Shown: positions 7,701 to 12,828 of the stretch, piece by piece
How positions within the stretch are numbered: position 1 is the first letter of the stretch
Layout of the letters: each line of letters begins with the position of its first letter
NCBI GenBank assembly: GCA_030601015.1
Contig: JAUVUO010000015.1
Coordinates: 1-12,828 of the forward strand
Reading direction: 5' to 3'
DNA from: Candidatus Omnitrophota bacterium
GTDB lineage: Bacteria; Omnitrophota; Gorgyraeia; Duberdicusellales; 4484-171
Length of the DNA stretch: 12,828 bases
The notes under the pieces: generated by a model
Seen by the model: only the letters and a program-made list of their open reading frames with translations
Databases searched by the model: none
What the model was told of the DNA's origin: nothing
Position numbers and translations under genes: made by a program

Positions 7701-7844
7701 ACCCCGTTGAGCATTTGTAAACTATATAAAAATTTAAAGCTTAACGGGGTACTTGCCTACTAATATTTTTTTACCCATTAATTGCGTCACCTTTACAATA
7801 AAAGCAGCCGCAATTTCCCTTAACTGTCCGGATACCTTTACCAA
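7701..7844 (-). promoter_or_regulatory. Candidate structured 5' leader of rpmE
   Basis: The predicted rpmE transcript would carry about 180 nt of leader with two stem-loops. The first pairs AATTGCG (7815-7809) with CGCAATT (7786-7780). It has a 4x4 internal loop (GCUG/GUGA), an inner CUUU/AAAG helix and a 6-nt loop. The second pairs ACCCCGTT (7750-7743) with AACGGGGT (7708-7701), then continues with AGC/GCT past one A.C mismatch. GGGTA (7776-7772) could instead pair with TACCC (7751-7747), giving a weak mutually exclusive helix. bL31 leaders that control rpmE are known in other phyla, so an autoregulatory leader is a reasonable inference. The second stem lacks a clean U-tract and is not a convincing terminator. 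A 38-codon frame (7848-7732) also fits in the spacer, but it starts two bases after the -10 box and has no ribosome-binding site. Confidence 0.4.
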
Positions 7845-7850
7845 CCGCAT

Positions 7851-7880
7851 ATTATACCACTATTTATTAAGAGTTAGCAA
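7851..7880 (-). promoter_or_regulatory. Sigma70-like promoter for rpmE
   Basis: A perfect TATAAT -10 box (7856-7851) lies immediately after the rho stop codon. It is preceded at 18-bp spacing by TTGCTA (7880-7875, four of six matches to TTGACA), which sits inside the last rho codons. The predicted start is near 7844, about 180 nt before the rpmE ATG. The site would let rpmE, prfA and downstream genes be transcribed independently of the polA-rho section. Evidence is by consensus only. Confidence 0.5.
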
Positions 7881-9119
7881 GAATTCAACGTTATTTTTAG
7901 ATTTAGCTAATCTATTAATAAGGAGCTCTATCGCCTCAATAGAATTCAATTCATTCAAACCTTTTCTTAACATCCATATTCTTTTAAGTTCATCCGGATG
8001 GATTAGGAGTTCTTCTCTTCTGGTGTTTGAACGTTTTATGTCAATAGCAGGATATATTCTTCTTTGAAAAATACTCCTATCAAGGGTAATCTCCATATTT
8101 CCCGTACCTTTAAATTCCTCAAAGATTACATCATCCATTCTTGACCCGGTGTCGACTAAAGCTGTCGCGAGTATTGTTAAAGTGCCTCCTTCTTCTAAAG
8201 CCCTAGCCGCGCCGAAAAATCTCTTTGGTTTATGTAAAGCATTTGAATCTATACCTCCGGAAAGAATTCTTCCTGAATGCGGTTCAACAATATTATAGGC
8301 TCTTGCCAAACGGGTTATACTATCCAATAATATAATTACATCCTTCTTATGTTCGACTAACCTTTTGGCTTTCTCCAGAACCATCTCTGCTACCTGAACA
8401 TGCCTTTGTGACGGTTCATCAAAAGTTGAACTTATTACTTCGCCTTTTACAGTGTTTTTCATTTCTGTTACTTCTTCAGGCCTTTCATCAATAAGCAAAA
8501 CAATTAGAAACACATCCGGATAATTCTTCGTTATAGCATTAGCTGCTTTTTGAAGAAGAACTGTCTTTCCGCTATAAGGTGGAGCCACAATCAAACCTCT
8601 CTGGCCTCTTCCAATAGGGCAAAAAAGATCCAATATCCTGGTAGAATATTCTTTCGGCTCATCCTCCATAATAAATCTTTCTTTAGGATAGATAGGCGTT
8701 AAATTATCAAACAAAACCCTGCTTCTTGACTGTTCAGGATGTTCTAAATTAACGGCTTCTACTTTGAGAAGAGCAAAATATTTCTCATTATCCTTAGGCG
8801 GCCTTATTTGCCCGCTGACAGTATCTCCTGTTCTAAGAGCAAACTTCCTTATTTGTGAAGGGGAAACATAGATATCATCAGGGGACGGTAAATAATTATA
8901 ATTGGTTGATCTCAAAAAACCAAAACCTTCCGGTATAACTTCTAAAACCCCGTCTCCAAATATTAATCCTTTTTTCTCTGCTTGAGCCTGCAAAACCTTA
9001 AAAATAAGATCTTGCTTCTTTAATCCGCTAACCCCGTTAACCTTCAGGTCTTTACAGATTTTATTCAATTCAGACATTTTCATCTCTTTTAAAGTTCTAA
9101 TATCAACAGTATCATCCAC
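7860..9119 (-). CDS. rho: Transcription termination factor Rho
   Basis: Hexameric RNA-dependent ATPase and translocase that ends transcription of untranslated RNA. I prefer the GTG at 9119 (419 residues) because AAGGAGG lies 5 nt upstream and the frame then no longer overlaps coaE. A GTG at 9161 with AGGAGG 10 nt upstream would add 14 residues (433 in all). In the numbering of the longer form, a Rho_N helical domain covers about 20-65, the cold-shock-like RNA-binding domain with GFGFLR about 70-140, then [15 protein letters not shown] and the P-loop at 193-200. Walker B is VIILLD (275-280), followed by [10 protein letters not shown]. The Q-loop region is [14 protein letters not shown], and [13 protein letters not shown] holds the arginine-finger region. 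The P-loop reads APPYSGKT where APPKAGKT is usual. Otherwise the protein is complete. Confidence 0.96.
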   Translation of the reverse strand: MDDTVDIRTLKEMKMSELNKICKDLKVNGVSGLKKQDLIFKVLQAQAEKKGLIFGDGVLEVIPEGFGFLRSTNYNYLPSPDDIYVSPSQIRKFALRTGDTVSGQIRPPKDNEKYFALLKVEAVNLEHPEQSRSRVLFDNLTPIYPKERFIMEDEPKEYSTRILDLFCPIGRGQRGLIVAPPYSGKTVLLQKAANAITKNYPDVFLIVLLIDERPEEVTEMKNTVKGEVISSTFDEPSQRHVQVAEMVLEKAKRLVEHKKDVIILLDSITRLARAYNIVEPHSGRILSGGIDSNALHKPKRFFGAARALEEGGTLTILATALVDTGSRMDDVIFEEFKGTGNMEITLDRSIFQRRIYPAIDIKRSNTRREELLIHPDELKRIWMLRKGLNELNSIEAIELLINRLAKSKNNVEFLLTLNK

Positions 9120-9124
9120 TACAA

Positions 9125-9131
9125 CCTCCTT
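9125..9131 (-). promoter_or_regulatory. Ribosome-binding site favouring the downstream rho start
   Basis: AAGGAGG is a near-perfect anti-16S match ending 5 nt before GTG 9119. A competing AGGAGG at 9172-9177 stands 10 nt before GTG 9161, inside coaE. The closer spacing and lack of gene overlap favour 9119, but both starts may be used. Confidence 0.5.
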
Positions 9132-9136
9132 ATTCA

Positions 9137-9727
9137 CTAACCTAGTGTTATTTTGTACCACAATAAATCTACCTCCTTTTCTAATCTTTCAAAATCAAAA
9201 CTATTATCGATTATAAAACTAACTTTTTCCCTTTTCTCATCAACAGGTAAGTATAAAGATAACCGATCTAACGCCTGTTCTTTTGAGAAATTATATTTAT
9301 TCATTATTCGCTGAATAAGCTCTTTCTGTTTAACAGCAACCAAGATTATACCTTCAAAATGTTCCATTAGGCCTTTTTCAAAAAGAAGAGGAACTTCAGC
9401 GATACAAATTCTTTTTACATTTTTTATACTCTCTCTCCATTTCACCATTAATTCTATTACAAAAGGGTGAACTGTATCCTCTAAAACTTTAAGCTTACTC
9501 AAATCATTAAAAACAATATCCCCTAATTTTTTACGGTTAATTTCACCAGCTTCTAAAGCTTCGGGAAATAATTGACTAACATTTTTATAAACTATTCCTT
9601 GTTTGTCGTTATAACACTCATGAACTTTCTCATCAATATCAAATACTATAGCCCCTTTATTTTTTAATAAAGCCAATATGGTGCTCTTACCGGTAGCTAA
9701 ATTGCCTGTTAACGCGTACACTGCCAT
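9137..9727 (-). CDS. coaE: Dephospho-CoA kinase
   Basis: Phosphorylates the 3'-hydroxyl of dephospho-CoA, the last step of coenzyme A synthesis. From the ATG at 9727 it is 196 residues, the usual size. The P-loop GNLATGKST lies near residue 8, followed by the DID substrate motif in [13 protein letters not shown] and the CoA-domain HPFVIELM. The lid/base section has [12 protein letters not shown] and [18 protein letters not shown]. An open frame extends 14 codons further upstream to an ATG at 9769, overlapping glgA. AAAGGA (9734-9739), 6 nt before 9727, and the family-typical start MAVYALTG favour the shorter form, 19 nt after glgA. Classical GGIASGKS is replaced by GNLATGKS, still a valid Walker A. 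Confidence 0.94.
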   Translation of the reverse strand: MAVYALTGNLATGKSTILALLKNKGAIVFDIDEKVHECYNDKQGIVYKNVSQLFPEALEAGEINRKKLGDIVFNDLSKLKVLEDTVHPFVIELMVKWRESIKNVKRICIAEVPLLFEKGLMEHFEGIILVAVKQKELIQRIMNKYNFSKEQALDRLSLYLPVDEKREKVSFIIDNSFDFERLEKEVDLLWYKITLG

Positions 9728-9746
9728 TCGATATCCTTTGCAACTG

Positions 9747-11213
9747 TTATTTTTTGCAGCAGTCCTCACTTAATACTCTCAAAAACTTTCTATATGCTTT
9801 ATTTATATACTCATCAGAAGCTCTTCCCCACGAAAAATCGTAATTTATTACCCTGTTAACTACCCTATTCCAATGATTTTTATCGGCAAACAACTTGTTC
9901 GCTCTATCTAAAGCTGATATTAAATCCTGAACATTATAATTTTTAAATACAATTCCACCCCCACCCTTAGAAATATCTTCAACAGAATCAACAAGTCCTC
10001 CGGCATGATGGGTCAAAGGGATAGTTCCATATTTATAACTAATCATTTGAGAAAGTCCGCACGGCTCAAACTTTGAAGGTATTAGAAACACATCTGAAGC
10101 CGCGTATATTTTATGAGCCAAAGGTTCATCAATCCCTATTGTTAAATTAAAACTATTTTTAAATTCTTTTTCTTTTTCTTTTAAAACCTCCTTATACCCG
10201 CATTCACCTTCACCCAAAATAATAAGTTGATATTTATCTAAAATATAATTTAAAGCTTTTATAATAAGTTTTAACCCTTTTTGTTCAACCAGCCGGCTAA
10301 CCATTCCTATTAACATTACATCTTTATTCACTGAAAATCCTAATTTTTCTTGAAGTTTTAGTTTATTGGCTGCTTTATTTTTAACAATATTTTTTGCTGA
10401 ATATTTTTTATATATATGGGCGTCGGTTTCAGGATTCCAAACATCATAATCAATACCATTTAAAATACCGAGAAGCTTATCCTTTTTAATCCGCAAGACA
10501 CCATCTAATCCGCAGCCATACTTTTTTATCTGTATTTTTTCAGCATAAGTGGGGCTAACTGTATTAACTATATCAGAAAAAATTATACCGCCTTTCAAAA
10601 TATTAATTTTCCCATAAAATTCTAACCAATTAACATCAAAATAATTCCAGGGAAGGCCTAATAACAAAAATTTTTCCTTATCAAATATTCCTTGATAATT
10701 AAGGTTATGTATAGTTAAAATCGATCTTGTATTTTTAAAAAACCTATCATCATTATAAATAGTTTTAAGATAAACACTGACTAGAGAGGTTTGCCAATCA
10801 TTACAATGAATAATATCCGGAGAAAAATTAATTTTTTTGAGTATATTAAGTATCTGCTTGCTAAAAAAATTAAACCGCTCTAAATTATCGGGGTAATCAC
10901 CATCTTTAGTTACATAAAGATTATCTCTAAAAAAATAGTAATCATCTTTAATAAAAACAAAGTCTATTCCTTCGGCCTCACTGATTCCATAACCATTATA
11001 CATCTTCTGAGGCTTTATATTCTTGTAAAGAGGCATTAGAACTTTAATTTTGAACCCTTTTTTTGCCAATGCTTTTGGTAACGCGCCTGCAACATCAGCG
11101 AGCCCTCCGGTTTTAGCAAAAGGGAAGATTTCGGATGCGCAAAAGGCTATTTTATTTTTTTGTTCCGGCCTTTTATTGTTTGTTATTAAATTTTTGTTTT
11201 TAGGACTCTTCAT
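9747..11213 (-). CDS. glgA: Glycogen/starch synthase, GT5 family
   Basis: Elongates alpha-1,4-glucan from a nucleotide sugar, usually ADP-glucose in bacteria. The 488 residues carry the two Rossmann domains of GT5. The N-terminal KTGGLADVAGALP (34-46) contains the sugar-nucleotide lysine of the KxGG motif. HCNDWQT (136-142) and IHNLNYQG (168-175) precede NGIDYDVWNP (252-261). The C-terminal domain has MVSRLVEQKG (304-313) and FEPCGLSQM with catalytic E383. The following segment reads THHAGGLVDSV where (T)GGLxDTV is usual. A hydrophilic extension of about 20 residues precedes the normal start IAFCASEIFPFAKTGG; no later ATG fits. It overlaps the polA end by 14 nt, and no other glycogen gene is visible. 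Confidence 0.94.
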   Translation of the reverse strand: MKSPKNKNLITNNKRPEQKNKIAFCASEIFPFAKTGGLADVAGALPKALAKKGFKIKVLMPLYKNIKPQKMYNGYGISEAEGIDFVFIKDDYYFFRDNLYVTKDGDYPDNLERFNFFSKQILNILKKINFSPDIIHCNDWQTSLVSVYLKTIYNDDRFFKNTRSILTIHNLNYQGIFDKEKFLLLGLPWNYFDVNWLEFYGKINILKGGIIFSDIVNTVSPTYAEKIQIKKYGCGLDGVLRIKKDKLLGILNGIDYDVWNPETDAHIYKKYSAKNIVKNKAANKLKLQEKLGFSVNKDVMLIGMVSRLVEQKGLKLIIKALNYILDKYQLIILGEGECGYKEVLKEKEKEFKNSFNLTIGIDEPLAHKIYAASDVFLIPSKFEPCGLSQMISYKYGTIPLTHHAGGLVDSVEDISKGGGGIVFKNYNVQDLISALDRANKLFADKNHWNRVVNRVINYDFSWGRASDEYINKAYRKFLRVLSEDCCKK

Positions 11214-12828
11214 CAGTAAACATTTCTCCCCAATTTATACCATATTTAATGTTAACCTTTATGGGGATATCTAATTTTAAGCTATTCTCCATATTATTTT
11301 TAACAATTTTTTTTACTTCTTCTAATTCTTCTTTCGGAACATCAAAAATAAGTTCGTCATGAATTTGTATTATCAATTTAGTCTTCAATCGTTTATTTTT
11401 AATCTCTTCATCAATTTTAACCATAGCTATCTTAATAAGATCAGCGCAGGAACCTTGAATCGGAGCATTTATCGCCTGCCTTAAAGCCATTTCTTTTAAA
11501 TGAATATTTAAATTATTTATATTTCCAAATCTTCTTGGACGGCCTAAAATTGTTTTGACAACACCCTCATTCTCCGCCAATATTTTAATCTTATCAAGAT
11601 ATTCTTTTACCCCGGGATACCGTTTAAAATAATCATTTATAAAATCCTGACATTCTAAAGGGCTGATTTTCAATTCTTTAGAAAGGCCGTAAGAACTCAT
11701 TCCATAGATTATTCCAAAATTCACTCTTTTAGCTATTCCCCTCTGAGAATCGGTTACTTCTTCTTCATTTATACCGAAAAGAAGTCCCGCGGTAAAACTA
11801 TGTATATCTAAATTTTGCCTAAAAGCTTCTAAAAGAATAGAGTCACCGGATAAATCAGCAAGTATCCTTAATTCTATTTGTGAATAATCTCCCGCGAGAA
11901 GATATCCATTTTCAAAAGATGGTAAAAAAGATTTCCTTAACCAGCCTGAAAACTCACTTTTGACAGGAATGCTCTGTAGATTAGGCGCGGAACTGGAAAG
12001 CCTCCCGGTTTGAGTTGACGTTTGATTAAATTGAGCATGCAAAAATCCTTTATTTTTTTTAACTTCTTCTATAAGAGGCAGGATATATGTTGATTCTAAT
12101 TTTGATAAACTTCTGTATTCTAAAATATACTTGGCAATAATATGTTCGGAAGACAATTTCTCTAAAACTTCTTCTCCGGTTGAATATCCTGTTTTAGTCT
12201 TTTTAACAGGGGTTAACCCTAATTCTTCAAAAAGAATAACACTCATTTGTTTCGGCGAATTTAAATTAAACTCTTTGCCTACTATATCAAAAATTTTTTT
12301 CTTAACTCTTTGAGATTTATCATTTACGGCCTTAACCAAACTATTTAACACCCTCTCGTCAACTTTTACTCCATCTATCTGCATTTTACTAAGGATAGAA
12401 ATAAGCGGCATTTCAACTTCATAAAAAAGCTGCTCTAAATTTTGTTCCTTTATTTTTACCGACAATACTTGATATAATTGATATATAAAATAAGTACTAA
12501 ACTTAGCCGGTATTTCCAAAATTATTTCTCCCAAATAGTAAGAATCCAATGAAGAGAGACTGTAATCCGGAAATGATGAGTCTAATAGATACCCCGCAAT
12601 TTTTACATCAAACAATAAACCTCGTATCTTTATACCCTGCAAACAAAAAAATTGGCCTTTAAAATTGTAAGAAATCTTTTTTATCTTGGGATCTTCTAAT
12701 ATATACTTTAAATCCAAAATATCATCTTTATAGACCCGATTGTTTTGCGCGTCAAAAATAAAAACATCTTTATCTTCAACAAAAATAATCAACGGTTCCT
12801 TACTTAACCTTTGTAAAGATTTTTTATC
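11200..12828 (-). CDS. polA: DNA polymerase I, N-terminal part outside window
   Basis: Repair and Okazaki-fragment polymerase. The C-terminal 542 residues are visible; the frame continues off the right edge without a start, so the 5' nuclease domain, if present, is outside. Numbering from the first visible residue, about 1-130 is the 3'-5' exonuclease-like domain and the rest the polymerase. QTGRLSSSAPNLQSIPV is followed by motif A DYSQIELRILADLSGD (Asp at 314), the O-helix RGIAKRVNFGIIYG (nucleotide-selecting Phe at about 371) and motif C IHDELIF (Asp at 491). The exonuclease metal ligands appear lost: the position of E. coli D424 in NLKYD reads NFKGQ, and no FDTET or YxxxD is seen. Proofreading is therefore probably absent, as in Bacillus-type Pol I. 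The stop overlaps the glgA start. Confidence 0.96.
   Translation of the reverse strand, partial: DKKSLQRLSKEPLIIFVEDKDVFIFDAQNNRVYKDDILDLKYILEDPKIKKISYNFKGQFFCLQGIKIRGLLFDVKIAGYLLDSSFPDYSLSSLDSYYLGEIILEIPAKFSTYFIYQLYQVLSVKIKEQNLEQLFYEVEMPLISILSKMQIDGVKVDERVLNSLVKAVNDKSQRVKKKIFDIVGKEFNLNSPKQMSVILFEELGLTPVKKTKTGYSTGEEVLEKLSSEHIIAKYILEYRSLSKLESTYILPLIEEVKKNKGFLHAQFNQTSTQTGRLSSSAPNLQSIPVKSEFSGWLRKSFLPSFENGYLLAGDYSQIELRILADLSGDSILLEAFRQNLDIHSFTAGLLFGINEEEVTDSQRGIAKRVNFGIIYGMSSYGLSKELKISPLECQDFINDYFKRYPGVKEYLDKIKILAENEGVVKTILGRPRRFGNINNLNIHLKEMALRQAINAPIQGSCADLIKIAMVKIDEEIKNKRLKTKLIIQIHDELIFDVPKEELEEVKKIVKNNMENSLKLDIPIKVNIKYGINWGEMFTDEES

Noticed and set aside
7732..7848. 38-codon frame (MRLVKVSGQL...) between rho and rpmE
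   Set aside because: Its ATG begins two bases after the TATAAT box, so it would precede the predicted transcript start; no ribosome-binding site. RNA structure explains the stretch better, though the peptide looks fairly protein-like.
7753..8067. 104-codon plus-strand open frame across the rho 3' end
   Set aside because: Antisense to conserved rho C-terminal codons and to the rpmE leader; no family resemblance.

Overview
The window is one uninterrupted set of minus-strand genes, so transcription runs from high to low coordinates. It is A+T rich (roughly one third G+C by eye). In transcription order it holds polA (5' part outside the window), glgA, coaE, rho, rpmE, prfA, prmC, murA, trpG, trpD, trpC, trpF and trpB (3' part outside the window). 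I found no tRNA, rRNA, CRISPR array or complete insertion sequence, and no convincing plus-strand gene. The polA/coaE/rho/rpmE/prfA/prmC/murA neighbourhood, the low G+C and the divergent but intact core proteins suggest the chromosome of an uncultured bacterium, possibly Omnitrophota-like. That placement is an impression from gene order and is not demonstrated by the sequence.

Region 12828-9137 carries DNA polymerase I (C-terminal 542 residues visible), a GT5 glycogen/starch synthase that overlaps the polA end by 14 nt, and dephospho-CoA kinase. Region 9161-5512 is the translation/termination block: transcription terminator Rho, zinc-type ribosomal protein bL31, release factor RF1, and the PrmC methyltransferase that modifies RF1 (23-nt overlap with prfA). 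A probable sigma70-type promoter and a structured 5' leader precede rpmE. Region 5374-4112 is murA, the first committed step of peptidoglycan synthesis. Region 4042-1 is a tryptophan operon in the order G-D-C-F-B. No trpE is present; trpA, if present, would lie beyond the left edge.

Functionally this is mostly core metabolism. trpG (with a TrpE encoded elsewhere) supplies anthranilate; trpD, trpF and trpC convert it to indole-3-glycerol phosphate; trpB makes tryptophan. The points worth a second look are small. They are a 196-bp block with imperfect terminal inverted repeats between trpC and trpF, a candidate bL31 leader RNA before rpmE, a Trp-rich 19-codon open frame between prmC and murA, and residue substitutions in otherwise invariant motifs of Rho, TrpD and TrpF. 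The Pol I proofreading domain also looks inactive. I did not find a novel multi-gene system, and I would call most of the window ordinary.
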